Assembly (NCBI RefSeq): GCF_020379485.1
Contig: NW_026015102.1
Span: 220,770-284,769 of the forward strand
Origin: Brassica napus
Taxonomy: Eukaryota > Streptophyta > Magnoliopsida > Brassicales > Brassicaceae
Length of the DNA stretch: 64,000 bases
Direction: 5' to 3'
Part shown: piece after piece, positions 23,601 through 34,443 of the stretch
How the letters are laid out: each line of letters starts with the position of its first letter
Position numbering within the stretch: position 1 is the first letter of the stretch
Translations under genes and position numbers: made by a program
Notes under the pieces: model-generated
Databases searched by the model: none
Seen by the model: only the letters and a program-made list of their open reading frames with translations
Told to the model about the DNA's origin: nothing

Positions 23601-26600
23601 AGCTATCCCACTTTCAAATCAGGTGATCCCAGTTTTCCTGTTTGGGAATATGACAGCTTCTTTGTCATTCTAATCAAACCAGGATGAATCGCGATGTAAG
23701 AAGCTTGATTTTGATACATAAAGTAATGGAGAATCACTAGGAAGTTGAATAAATCTCATAGGAGTTAGGATGAAGAAGCTATCCCACTTTCAAATCAGGT
23801 GATCCCAGTTTTCCTGTTTGGGAATATGACAGCTTCTTTGTCATTCTAATCAAACCAGGATGAATCGCGATGTAAGAAGCTTGATTTTGATACATAAAGT
23901 AATGGAGAATCACTAGGAAGTTGAATAAATCTCATAGGAGTTAGGATGAAGAAGCTATCCCACTTTCAAATCAGGTGATCCCAGTTTTCCTGTTTGGGAA
24001 TATGACAGCTTCCTTGTCATTCTAATCAAACCAGGATGAATCGCGATGTAAGAAGCTTGATTTTGATACATAAAGTAATGGAGAATCACTAGGAAGTTGA
24101 ATAAATCTCATAGGAGTTAGGATGAAGAAGCTATCCCACTTTCAAATCAGGTGATCCCAGTTTTCCTGTTTGGGAATATGACAGCTTCCTTGTCATTCTA
24201 ATCAAACCAGGATGAATCGCGATGTAAGAAGCTTGATTTTGATACATAAAGTAATGGAGAATCACTAGGAAGTTGAATAAATCTCATAGGAGTTAGGATG
24301 AAGAAGCTATCCCACTTTCAAATCAGGTGATCCCAGTTTTCCTGTTTGGGAATATGACAGCTTCTTTGTCATTCTAATCAAACCAGGATGAATCGCGATG
24401 TAAGAAGCTTGATTTTGATACATAAAGTAGTGGAGAATCACTAGGAAGTTGAATAAATCTCATAGGAGTTAGGATGAAGAAGCTATCCCACTTTCAAATC
24501 AGGTGATCCCAGTTTTCCTGTTTGGGAATATGACAGCTTCCTTGTCATTCTAATCAAACCAGGATGAATCGCGATGTAAGAAGCTTGATTTTGATACATA
24601 AAGTAATGGAGAATCACTAGGAAGTTGAATAAATCTCATAGGAGTTAGGATGAAGAAGCTATCCCACTTTCAAATCAGGTGATCCCAGTTTTCCTGTTTG
24701 GGAATATGACAGCTTCCTTGTCATTCTAATCAAACCAGGATGAATCGCGATGTAAGAAGCTTGATTTTGATACATAAAGTAATGGAGAATCACTAGGAAG
24801 TTGAATAAATCTCATAGGAGTTAGGATGAAGAAGCTATCCCACTTTCAAATCAGGTGATCCCAGTTTTCCTGTTTGGGAATATGACAGCTTCCTTGTCAT
24901 TCTAATCAAACCAGGATGAATCGCGATGTAAGAAGCTTGATTTTGATACATAAAGTAATGGAGAATCACTAGGAAGTTGAATAAATCTCATAGGAGTTAG
25001 GATGAAGAAGCTATCCCACTTTCAAATCAGGTGATCCCAGTTTTCCTGTTTGGGAATATGACAGCTTCTTTGTCATTCTAATCAAACCAGGATGAATCGC
25101 GATGTAAGAAGCTTGATTTTGATACATAAAGTAATGGAGAATCACTAGGAAGTTGAATAAATCTCATAGGAGTTAGGATGAAGAAGCTATCCCACTTTCA
25201 AATCAGGTGATCCCAGTTTTCTGTTTGGGAATATGACAGCTTCTTTGTCATTCTAATCAAACCAGGATGAATCGCGATGTAAGAAGCTTGATTTTGATAC
25301 ATAAAGTAATGGAGAATCACTAGGAAGTTGAATAAATCTCATAGGAGTTAGGATGAAGAAGCTATCCCACTTTCAAATCAGGTGATCCCAGTTTTCCTGT
25401 TTGGGAATATGACAGCTTCTTTGTCATTCTAATCAAACCAGGATGAATCGCGATGTAAGAAGCTTGATTTTGATACATAAAGTAATGGAGAATCACTAGG
25501 AAGTTGAATAAATCTCATAGGAGTTAGGATGAAGAAGCTATCCCACTTTCAAATCAGGTGATCCCACTTTTCCTGTTTGGGAATATGACAGCTCTCTTGT
25601 CATTCTAATCAAACAGGATGAATCTCTATGTAAGAAGCTTGATTTTGATACATAAAGTAATGGAGAATCACTAGGAAGTTGAATAAATCTCATAGGAGTT
25701 AGGATGAAGAAGCTATCCCACTTTCAAATCAGGTGATCCCAGTTTTCCTGTTTGGGAATATGACAGCTTCCTTGTCATTCTAATCAAACCAGGATGAATC
25801 GCGATGTAAGAAGCTTGATTTTGATACATAAAGTAATGGAGAATCACTAGGAAGTTGAATAAATCTCATAGGAGTTAGGATGAAGAAGCTATCCCACTTT
25901 CAAATCAGGTGATCCCAGTTTTCCTGTTTGGGAATATGACAGCTTCTTTGTCATTCTAATCAAACCAGGATGAATCGCGATGTAAGAAGCTTGATTTTGA
26001 TACATAAAGTAATGGAGAATCACTAGGAAGTTGAATAAATCTCATAGGAGTTAGGATGAAGAAGCTATCCCACTTTCAAATCAGGTGATCCCAGTTTTCC
26101 TGTTTGGGAATATGACAGCTTCCTTGTCATTCTAATCAAACCAGGATGAATCGCGATGTAAGAAGCTTGATTTTGATACATAAAGTAATGGAGAATCACT
26201 AGGAAGTTGAATAAATCTCATAGGAGTTAGGATGAAGAAGCTATCCCACTTTCAAATCAGGTGATCCCAGTTTTCCTGTTTGGGAATATGACAGCTTCCT
26301 TGTCATTCTAATCAAACCAGGATGAATCGCGATGTAAGAAGCTTGATTTTGATACATAAAGTAATGGAGAATCACTAGGAAGTTGAATAAATCTCATAGG
26401 AGTTAGGATGAAGAAGCTATCCCACTTTCAAATCAGGTGATCCCAGTTTTCCTGTTTGGGAATATGACAGCTTCCTTGTCATTCTAATCAAACCAGGATG
26501 AATCGCGATGTAAGAAGCTTGATTTTGATACATAAAGTAATGGAGAATCACTAGGAAGTTGAATAAATCTCATAGGAGTTAGGATGAAGAAGCTATCCCA

Positions 26601-28087
26601 CTTTCAAATCAGGTGATCCCAGTTTTCCTGTTTGGGAATATGACAGCTTCTTTGTCATTCTAATCAAACCAGGATGAATCGCGATGTAAGAAGCTTGATT
26701 TTGATACATAAAGTAATGGAGAATCACTAGGAAGTTGAATAAATCTCATAGGAGTTAGGATGAAGAAGCTATCCCACTTTCAAATCAGGTGATCCCAGTT
26801 TTTCTGTTTGGGAATATGACAGCTTCTTTGTCATTCTAATCAAACCAGGATGAATCGCGATGTAAGAAGCTTGATTTTGATACATAAAGTAATGGAGAAT
26901 CACTAGGAAGTTGAATAAATCTCATAGGAGTTAGGATGAAGAAGCTATCCCACTTTCAAATCAGGTGATCCCAGTTTTCCTGTTTGGGAATATGACAGCT
27001 TCTTTGTCATTCTAATCAAACCAGGATGAATCGCGATGTAAGAAGCTTGATTTTGATACATAAAGTAATGGAGAATCACTAGGAAGTTGAATAAATCTCA
27101 TAGGAGTTAGGATGAAGAAGCTATCCCACTTTCAAATCAGGTGATCCCAGTTTTCCTGTTTGGGAATATGACAGCTTCCTTGTCATTCTAATCAAACAGG
27201 ATGAATCGCGATGTAAGAAGCTTGATTTTGATACATAAAGTAATGGAGAATCACTAGGAAGTTGAATAAATCTCATAGGAGTTAGGATGAAGAAGCTATC
27301 CCACTTTCAAATCAGGTGATCCCAGTTTTCCTGTTTGGGAATATGACAGCTTCTTTGTCATTCTAATCAAACCAGGATGAATCGCGATGTAAGAAGCTTG
27401 ATTTTGATACATAAAGTAGTGGAGAATCATTAGGAAGTTGAATAAATCTCATAGGAGTTAGGATGAAGAAGCTATCCCACTTTCAAATCAGGTGATCCCA
27501 GTTTTCCTGTTTGGGAATATGACAGCTTCCTTGTCATTCTAATCAAACCAGGATGAATCGCGATGTAAGAAGCTTGATTTTGATACATAAAGTAATGGAG
27601 AATCACTAGGAAGTTGAATAAATCTCATAGGAGTTAGGATGAAGAAGCTATCCCACTTTCAAATCAGGTGATCCCAGTTTTCTTGTTTGGGAATATGACA
27701 GCTTCCTTGTCATTCTAATCAAACCAGGATGAATCGCGATGTAAGAAGCTTGATTTGGATACATAAAGTAATGGAGAATCACTAGGAAGTTGAATAAATC
27801 TCATAGGAGTTAGGATGAAGAAGCTATCCCACTTTCAAATCAGGTGATCCCAGTTTTCCTGTTTGGGAATATGACAGCTTCTTTGTCATTCTAATCAAAC
27901 CAGAATGAATCGCGATGTAAGAAGCTTGATTTTGATACATAAAGTAGTGGAGAACCATTAGGAAGTTGAAGAAATCTCATAGGAGTTAGGATGAAGAAGC
28001 TATCCCACTTTCAAATCAGGTGATCCCAGTTTTGCTGTTTGGGAATATGACAGCTTCCTTGTCATTCTAATCAAACCAGTATGAATC
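17605..28087. repeat. Centromeric satellite array B, left block (about 60 units)
   Basis: Same satellite as array A, but with gtaAtgg, caCTagg and aagTtg as the prevailing bases. Units vary from 173 to 176 bp. Recurrent variants are cttCcttg against cttTcttg, loss of a base giving cttcttgtc, gttttctg with one C missing, and rare gtagtgg units (22.85, 24.43, 27.42 and 27.95 kb). One strongly deviant unit lies at about 25566-25640. The last two units before the gypsy insertion carry several private changes. Confidence 0.95.
28083..28087. repeat. Target-site duplication, left copy (GAATC)
   Basis: GAATC precedes the 5' LTR and is repeated at 34439-34443. Five bases is the expected size for Ty3/gypsy integration. 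Confidence 0.9.
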
Positions 28088-28800
28088 TGGTGTAGCCATG
28101 ACCAGAGACATAGAAGAGGAGCTGAGCGAGACTGATGAGAATGAGCCAAGTGATGAGACTGCCGTAGAAGAGAGGTGTGAAGCTGAGGATACTGAAGAGA
28201 ACCAGAACCAGAGTGAGATACCATGTGAGCCAGCCAGTGTGTGGAGTGGACCAGTTACTAGATCAAGACTGAGAGCACAAGAGGAGAGGCTCCAGGAGAT
28301 AGCCAAAACCGTGGGCCTTGGTTCAAGGCAAGGAGATCAAGATAAACCAGCTTGTTGGTTTAATTTAATTACTTTGTAAGGGTTTTGGTTATTGGGCTTT
28401 CATTTAATTTAAACCAAAGACAATTAGGATTAGAATTAGAATTAAACCACCTTGGTTTAATATTAGGGTTTTCGATTTTCCCTTAAGAACATGGGGGACG
28501 CAGCTTTGTTTTCTCAACTTTCAATCTAAGAATTATTCAGTCAACTTTGTTGTCTTGTCTCTAGCTTTCTCTGTTCAGCTCTAGAACATTGATCTCACTT
28601 AAAGGAAGGAATTCCTGTGAATCCCATCTTAGACAATACAAGGTGATCTTGTGTCTTTGAGTAGCAAACCATCCTTGGCGCCAACCCACAGGCTCAGGGA
28701 GACGTTCATAGTTCAAAGGAGAGCTAGTAGCCTCTTAGAACACCCTCTATCCATCCACCTTCAAGTGATCCAGAGTTTAAGCCATACCCAGGCTGCACCA
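28088..28800 (+). repeat. 5' LTR of the CRM-like element
   Basis: It starts TGGTGTAGCC and ends GGCTGCACCA. Only four substitutions separate it from the 3' copy. The first part contains an open frame (28098-28379) that duplicates the C-terminal tail of the polyprotein; it is LTR sequence and not a separate gene. Confidence 0.95.
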
Positions 28801-28802
28801 AG

Positions 28803-28815
28803 TGGTATCAGAGCC
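28803..28815 (+). other. Primer binding site of the CRM-like element
   Basis: TGGTATCAGAGCC, complementary to the 3' end of initiator tRNA-Met, lies two bases after the 5' LTR. Confidence 0.9.
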
Positions 28816-29221
28816 ACTTGAAGGTTAGGGTTTGCGATTTGACTACTCAGATCATTCATTCCATCAAACACTTCTCTTATCTTTCTATCTGTTGTAAGCC
28901 AGCTGAGCCAACCCTGCAAATCAAAAAAAAAAAAGAAAAGAGATCTCTGATCCAAATCAAAAAAAATATATATATATAGCTGAAGAGTAATCCAGCTAGC
29001 TGAAGAGAAATCCAGCTCAGGGTGGTAAAGTCAGCTGGTGCCTAAATCTCTTAATACTTTCTATCTGATTCATTGGGGTTTTAGTTCTAGATCTTAAGTG
29101 TAGAACTTTGTTTTTCAACTGAACTTGTGGGAAGAGCTGAGACTTGGCGATTTGAAAACTTGAGTGAGAGAGAGATAATTTTGTTCCTGGCTTTGTGTTT
29201 TCTCTAACTATTTCAGGAACA
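28816..29221 (+). other. Untranslated leader of the CRM-like element
   Basis: No coding frame is convincing here. It holds A-rich tracts near 28922 and 28960, an (AT)n run at 28966-28978, and a short internal repeat around agctgaagag (28978-29015). A GTAAGC at 28894 and a pyrimidine-rich ctaac...tttcag ending at 29216 resemble splice donor and acceptor sites, so the leader might be spliced. Confidence 0.5.
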
Positions 29222-32200
29222 ATGAGTGAAGAGAGGCGAGATGGAAAGCAACCTGAGAGTTCAGGAGAACCGGCTGTCCAGCAAATCAACCTCAACCAAG
29301 TTCAATTTGAGGCTATGATAGCTGAGATAACCAGAAGAATGCAAAATACTTACAACCGTGCTCAACAAGCTAATGAAACTTTACCTGGTGATAATGCAGG
29401 GCAAGAGAGGGACGCGGTTGCTGCTGGAGCTCAGAGAGCACGCATTGGACCTATAAGAGGGCAACGAGTTGAGCTTAGGGGTCGTGGGATTTATGGAGAA
29501 CATTATCAAGAAGATTCAGCTGATGAAAGTGATGATGGATCTCAGGCTAGTCATCATGGTAGAAATCACAACCGCAGGCGACCAGCTACTGATAACCTAG
29601 GCAATCTCAAGCTTAGAATCCCTCCATTCCATGGGAAGAATGATCCTGATGCTTACTTAGAGTGGGAGAAGAAGATTGAACTGGTTTTCAATTGCCAACA
29701 GTTCATCACTGAGGAGAGAAAAGTGAGACTAGCAGCTACTGAATTCTGTGGTTATGCTATCAGCTGGTGGGATCAGATTGCTACTACCAGGAGACGCAAT
29801 GGAGAGCCTCAGGTAGCTTCCTGGTTTGAGATGAAAACTGTGATGAAGAAGAGATTTGTTCCTAATCACTATGGAAGAGATCTACACCAGAAGTTGAGAA
29901 GGCTTTCTCAAGGATCTAAGAGTGTAGAGGACTATCACCAGGAGATGGAAACACTCATGTTGAAAGCTGACTTAGAAGAAGAAGTAGAAGCTACTATGGC
30001 TAGATTCCAAGGAGGTCTTAACAGAGATATACAAGATAGGTTGGAGCTACAAGAGTATGAGGACATGGATGAACTGCTACATAAGGCTATTTTGATTGAG
30101 CAGCAGAACAAGAGGAAGAGCTCTACCCGGTCTTCATACACTCCTGCTTCAAAACCGGCCTACTCCAAGGAAGATAAGCCAGGGGATAAGTCCAAAGAAG
30201 GTTCTTCTTCAGTGGAGACCAAGAGAGATGACAAGGGTAAAGGAGTAGCCACACCTACTAAGACCAGGAACATTAAGTGTTTCAAGTGTCATGGCTTTGG
30301 TCACTATGCTAATGAGTGCACCAACAAGAAGGTGATGACTATCTTAGCCGACGGGGAGGTGATATCTGAAGAGGAGGACGCCGGCCAAGAGTCTGATGAG
30401 GAAGGCGTGGAGTACCCTGTCCGTGGAGAGCTATTAGTCACCAGGAGACTTCTCAATGCTCAACCTAAAACCAAAGAAGATGAGCAAAGGGAAAACTTGT
30501 TTCACACCAGATGCTTGATTCAAGAAAAGGTTTGTAGCTTGATCATTGATGGAGGAAGTTGTACTAATGTAGCAAGTGCTGAGTTGGTGGAGAAGTTGGG
30601 TCTTCAAGTGTTCAAGCATCCTAAGCCATATCTCTTGCAATGGATCAATGATGAGGGAGGATTAAAGATCACCAAGCAAGTGAAGGTATTGCTATCAGTG
30701 GGAAAGTACCAGGATGAGATCACTTGTGATGTAGCACCCCTGGAAGCTAGCCACATCCTTCTTGGACGTCCATGGCAGTATGATAAGAGATCAGTACATG
30801 ATGGCTTTACCAACAGATACACTTTTATCCATAAGGAGAAACAAGTTACCCTGGCGCCAATGACCCCTCAGGAGGTACACCAGGATCAGATGCATCTCAA
30901 AATGAAGAGAGGAGAGTCCAAGGCCGCCAGCAAGTCCTTGCTTCTTGAAGAGACCAGCCAGGTAAGTAAACTCAACCTCTTTGCTACTGCTAAAGATATC
31001 AAAACTGCTGTGATTGAACAATCAAATTTGATACTAGTGGTTTATAAAGAATTGTTGAGCTCTACTACTAACCCTGCTCCTGAGATTCCAGAGGAGATTG
31101 AGTGTCTTTTGCAGGAGTATAGAGATGTGTTCCCAGAGGACAATCCCATAGGTCTGCCGCCTATTAGGGGAATAGAGCACCAGATTGACTTTGTACCAGG
31201 AGCTACTTTACCAAACCGTCCAGCATACAGGACCAACCCTGTGGAGACTAAGGAGCTTCAGAAACAAGTCAATGAGCTAATGGAGAAGGGACATATCAGG
31301 GAGAGTATGAGTCCTTGTGCTGTACCTGTCCTCTTGGTGCCAAAAAAAGATGGAAGCTGGAGGATGTGTGTGGACTGCAGAGCCATCAACAACATAACAG
31401 TTAAGTACAGACATCCTATTCCTCGCTTAGATGATATGCTAGATGAGTTACATGGTTCATGTGTCTTTTCTAAAATTGATTTAAAGAGTGGTTACCACCA
31501 GATTAGAATGAAAGAAGGAGATGAGTGGAAAACTGCCTTTAAAACTAAGCTAGGATTGTATGAATGGCTTGTGATGCCTTTTGGGCTTACTAATGCACCT
31601 AGTACTTTCATGAGATTAATGAATCATGTCTTGAGAGCTTTGATAGGACGATTTGTAGTTGTTTACTTTGATGATATCCTGATTTACAGCAAGACTATGA
31701 AAGAACATGTTAACCACTTGAAACAAGTTCTAGATGTGCTTAGAAAAGAAAATCTGTATGCTAACTATAAGAAGTGCTCTTTTGGCACAGATAACCTTGT
31801 CTTTTTAGGTTTTGTTGTGACTTCACAGGGCATACAGGTTGATGAGGAAAAGGTGAAAGCTATCAGGGAGTGGCCGATTCCTAAATCTATTGGAGAGGTC
31901 AGAAGTTTTCATGGACTTGCTGGCTTCTACCGGAGGTTTGTGAGAGATTTCAGTACAGTTGCAGCACCACTGACTGAAGTAGTCAAGAAGAGTGTAGGTT
32001 TCACTTGGGGGCCAGCCCAAGAAGAGGCATTTCAAATGCTAAAAGAGAAGTTAACAAGTGCTCCCTTACTTGCACTTCCTGACTTTTCTAAGACTTTTGA
32101 AATTGAATGTGATGCATCTGGTATTGGAATTGGAGCTGTGTTGATGCAGGATAAGAAACCCATAGCTTATTTCAGTGAGAAACTAGGAGGCGCCACCTTG

Positions 32201-32872
32201 AACTATCCTACCTATGACAAGGAGCTGTATGCCTTGGTGAGAGCTTTACAAGTGTGGCAACATTACTTGTGGCCTAAGGAGTTTGTGATCCATACAGATC
32301 ATGAATCCCTTAAACATCTCAAAGGGCAACAGAAGCTGAACAAGAGACATGCCAGGTGGGTGGAGTTCATTGAGACCTTTCCTTATGTCATCCACTACAA
32401 GAAAGGTAAGGAGAATGTAGTGGCTGATGCACTCTCCAGAAGGTATACTCTTTTATCTTCAATGGAAACTAAACTCTTAGGATTTGAACATATCAAATCT
32501 TGCTATGCTAATGATCCTGAGTTTAAAGATGTGTTTAGAGAATCTGAGAAACATGCTAGTGGAAAATTCTATCAAGTAAAAGGATTTCTTTTCTATGATA
32601 ACCGCCTGTGTGTTCCTAGTGGTTCTTTGAGAGAATTGTATGTTAGGGAAGCTCACGCAGGAGGGCTGATGGGACACTTTGGAGTCGCCAAAACACTCTC
32701 CACCTTGCAGGAGCACTTCTACTGGCCGAGTATGAAGAAAGAAGTGGAGCGTGTGTGCTCAAGGTGTGTCGTGTGCAAGCAAGCCAAGTCTAAGGTCCAA
32801 CCAACAGGTTTGTATACACCCTCCCTATTCCTACTGCACCATGGATTGATATCTCTATGGACTTTGTCTTAG
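29222..32872 (+). CDS. Gypsy gag-pol, first part: gag, protease, RT, RNase H, integrase zinc domain (frameshifted at its end)
   Basis: This frame encodes the first 1216 residues or so of the polyprotein. The start at 29222 is chosen because it follows the leader; the open frame reaches back to 29195. Gag covers about 29600-30130. The CCHC knuckle starts at 30278 ([14 protein letters not shown]). The protease motif is IIDGGSCTN with its aspartate at 30548; a glycine follows the aspartate, as often in chromoviruses. Reverse transcriptase carries YFDD at 31664-31675. RNase H has an aspartate at 32111 and a later HTDHESL. The integrase HHCC zinc domain uses histidines at 32654 and 32675 and cysteines at 32765 and 32774. 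The frame then breaks near 32819-32823, where a C run appears one base short, and runs into a stop at 32872. The integrase core continues in another frame from 32857. Confidence 0.93.
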   Translation: MSEERRDGKQPESSGEPAVQQINLNQVQFEAMIAEITRRMQNTYNRAQQANETLPGDNAGQERDAVAAGAQRARIGPIRGQRVELRGRGIYGEHYQEDSADESDDGSQASHHGRNHNRRRPATDNLGNLKLRIPPFHGKNDPDAYLEWEKKIELVFNCQQFITEERKVRLAATEFCGYAISWWDQIATTRRRNGEPQVASWFEMKTVMKKRFVPNHYGRDLHQKLRRLSQGSKSVEDYHQEMETLMLKADLEEEVEATMARFQGGLNRDIQDRLELQEYEDMDELLHKAILIEQQNKRKSSTRSSYTPASKPAYSKEDKPGDKSKEGSSSVETKRDDKGKGVATPTKTRNIKCFKCHGFGHYANECTNKKVMTILADGEVISEEEDAGQESDEEGVEYPVRGELLVTRRLLNAQPKTKEDEQRENLFHTRCLIQEKVCSLIIDGGSCTNVASAELVEKLGLQVFKHPKPYLLQWINDEGGLKITKQVKVLLSVGKYQDEITCDVAPLEASHILLGRPWQYDKRSVHDGFTNRYTFIHKEKQVTLAPMTPQEVHQDQMHLKMKRGESKAASKSLLLEETSQVSKLNLFATAKDIKTAVIEQSNLILVVYKELLSSTTNPAPEIPEEIECLLQEYRDVFPEDNPIGLPPIRGIEHQIDFVPGATLPNRPAYRTNPVETKELQKQVNELMEKGHIRESMSPCAVPVLLVPKKDGSWRMCVDCRAINNITVKYRHPIPRLDDMLDELHGSCVFSKIDLKSGYHQIRMKEGDEWKTAFKTKLGLYEWLVMPFGLTNAPSTFMRLMNHVLRALIGRFVVVYFDDILIYSKTMKEHVNHLKQVLDVLRKENLYANYKKCSFGTDNLVFLGFVVTSQGIQVDEEKVKAIREWPIPKSIGEVRSFHGLAGFYRRFVRDFSTVAAPLTEVVKKSVGFTWGPAQEEAFQMLKEKLTSAPLLALPDFSKTFEIECDASGIGIGAVLMQDKKPIAYFSEKLGGATLNYPTYDKELYALVRALQVWQHYLWPKEFVIHTDHESLKHLKGQQKLNKRHARWVEFIETFPYVIHYKKGKENVVADALSRRYTLLSSMETKLLGFEHIKSCYANDPEFKDVFRESEKHASGKFYQVKGFLFYDNRLCVPSGSLRELYVREAHAGGLMGHFGVAKTLSTLQEHFYWPSMKKEVERVCSRCVVCKQAKSKVQPTGLYTPSLFLLHHGLISLWTLS

Positions 32873-34017
32873 GATTGCCTAGAACTAGGAAAGGAAGAGA
32901 TAGTATCTTTGTGGTTGTTGATAGATTTTCTAAGATGGCTCACTTCATACCTTGTCATAAAACTGATGATGCATCTTTGGTAGCTGATCTATTCTTTAGA
33001 GAAGTTGTTAGATTGCATGGTATGCCTAGGACTATAGTTTCTGATAGAGATACTAAGTTCCTTAGCTACTTCTGGAAAACTCTGTGGGGAAAGTTGGGAA
33101 CTAAGCTATTGTTTTCAACTACTTGTCATCCCCAAACTGATGGTCAAACTGAATCAGTCAATAGGACATTGTCTACTCTTTTGCGTGCCATCATTAAGAG
33201 TAACATTAGGACATGGGAGGATTGTTTACCACATGTAGAGTTTGCATATAACAGAGCAGTGCATTCAGCTACTAAACTCTCTCCTTTTCAAGTTGTTTAT
33301 GGTTTTAACCCATTGTCTCCTCTTGATTTATTTGCTTTACCTTTAAAAGAACAAACTAACCTTGATGGCAAGCAAAAGGCCGAGTTTGTTTTGTCTTTGC
33401 ATGAACAGGTCAGGAAGAACATTGAGGAGAGGACCAAGATGTATGAGAGGCAGAAGAACAAGGGGCGCAAGGAGCTAGTGCTTGAACCGGGTGATCTTGT
33501 GTGGATTCACATGAGAAAAGAGAGGTTTCCTGTTGAGAGGAAATCAAAGTTGCTACCAAGGAAAGATGGACCTTTCAAAGTGCTGAAGAGAATCAACAAC
33601 AATGCCTACCAGATTGATCTTGAAGGGAAATACACAATCAGTTCTACTTTCAATGTTTCTGACTTGGATCCTTTTATTGCAGATGATTTGGATTTGAGGT
33701 CAAATCCTTTTAAAGGAGGAGGGGATGGTGTAGCCATGACCAGAGACATAGAAGAGGAGCTGAGCGAGACTGATGAGAATGAGCCAAGTGATGAGACTCC
33801 CGTAGAAGAGAGGTGTGAAGCTGAGGATACTGAAGAGAACCAGAACCAGAGTGAGATACCATGTGAGCCAGCCAGTGTGTGGAGTGGACCAGTTACTAGA
33901 TCAAGACTGAGAGCACAAGAGGAGAGGCTCCAGGAGATAGCCAAAACCGTGGGCCTTGGTTCAAGGCAAGGAGATCAAGATAAACCAGCTTGTTGGTTTA
34001 ATTTAATTACTTTGTAA
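32857..34017 (+). CDS. Gypsy gag-pol, second part: integrase core and CRM-type C-terminal tail
   Basis: This frame overlaps the end of the first part by 16 bases because of the upstream one-base deletion. It holds the integrase catalytic residues D at 32860, D at 33043 and E at 33151, with D-X35-E spacing, plus the plant gypsy context [14 protein letters not shown]-like module follows ([11 protein letters not shown], about 33565). The frame then crosses the polypurine tract, enters the 3' LTR at 33726 and ends at 34017 with an acidic tail and GPVTRSR. Overlap of the C-terminus with the LTR is a feature of CRM group elements, where this tail is thought to help target centromeric chromatin. The ATG at 32857 is internal and is unlikely to be a natural start. 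Confidence 0.92.
   Translation: MDFVLGLPRTRKGRDSIFVVVDRFSKMAHFIPCHKTDDASLVADLFFREVVRLHGMPRTIVSDRDTKFLSYFWKTLWGKLGTKLLFSTTCHPQTDGQTESVNRTLSTLLRAIIKSNIRTWEDCLPHVEFAYNRAVHSATKLSPFQVVYGFNPLSPLDLFALPLKEQTNLDGKQKAEFVLSLHEQVRKNIEERTKMYERQKNKGRKELVLEPGDLVWIHMRKERFPVERKSKLLPRKDGPFKVLKRINNNAYQIDLEGKYTISSTFNVSDLDPFIADDLDLRSNPFKGGGDGVAMTRDIEEELSETDENEPSDETPVEERCEAEDTEENQNQSEIPCEPASVWSGPVTRSRLRAQEERLQEIAKTVGLGSRQGDQDKPACWFNLITL
33712..33725 (+). other. Polypurine tract of the CRM-like element (inside the coding frame)
   Basis: AAAGGAGGAGGGGA stands immediately before the TG of the 3' LTR. It also codes part of the polyprotein, as expected for CRM elements. Confidence 0.88.
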
Positions 34018-34438
34018 GGGTTTTGGTTATTGGGCTTTCATTTAATTTAAACCAAAGACAATTAGGATTAGAATTAGAATTAAACCACCTTGGTTTAATA
34101 TTAGGGTTTTCGATTTTCCCTTAAGAACATGGGGGATGCAGCTTTGTTTTCTTAACTTTCAATCTAAGAATTATTCAGTCAACTTTGTTGTCTTGTCTCT
34201 AGCTTTCTCTGTTCAGCTCTAGAACATTGATCTCACTTAAAGGAAGGAATTCCTGTGAATCCCATCTTAGACAATACAAGGTGATCTTGTGTCTTTGAGT
34301 AGCAAACCATCCTTGGCGCCAACCCACAGGCTCAGGGAGACGTTCATAGTTCAAAGGAGAGCTAGTAGCCTCTTAGAACACCCTATATCCATCCACCTTC
34401 AAGTGATCCAGAGTTTAAGCCATACCCAGGCTGCACCA
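33726..34438 (+). repeat. 3' LTR of the CRM-like element
   Basis: It is 713 bp like the 5' copy. The four differences lie near 33797 (C for G), 34136 (T for C), 34153 (T for C) and 34385 (A for C). It is followed by GAATC and satellite. Confidence 0.95.
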
Positions 34439-34443
34439 GAATC
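34439..34443. repeat. Target-site duplication, right copy (GAATC)
   Basis: It matches 28083-28087 exactly. The monomer continues tctatgtaag instead of the usual gcgatgtaag, a variant also seen at about 25622. Confidence 0.9.

Larger units (their letters stand above)
28088..34438 (+). mobile_element. Complete Ty3/gypsy chromovirus, CRM-like centromeric retrotransposon
   Basis: It has 713-bp LTRs differing at only four positions, a perfect GAATC duplication, a tRNA-iMet-type primer site, gag-pol with integrase after RNase H (gypsy order), and a polypurine tract. The polyprotein reads through the polypurine tract into the 3' LTR. It has no classical chromodomain; its tail contains a GPVTRSR motif. 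That arrangement is known from the CRM group of plant centromeric retrotransposons, and the element sits inside a centromeric satellite. One frameshift in the integrase region makes this copy probably non-autonomous. Confidence 0.93.

Noticed and set aside
28098..28379. A 93-codon open frame near the start of the gypsy element
   Set aside because: It is the 5' LTR copy of the polyprotein tail that is really used at 33736-34017.
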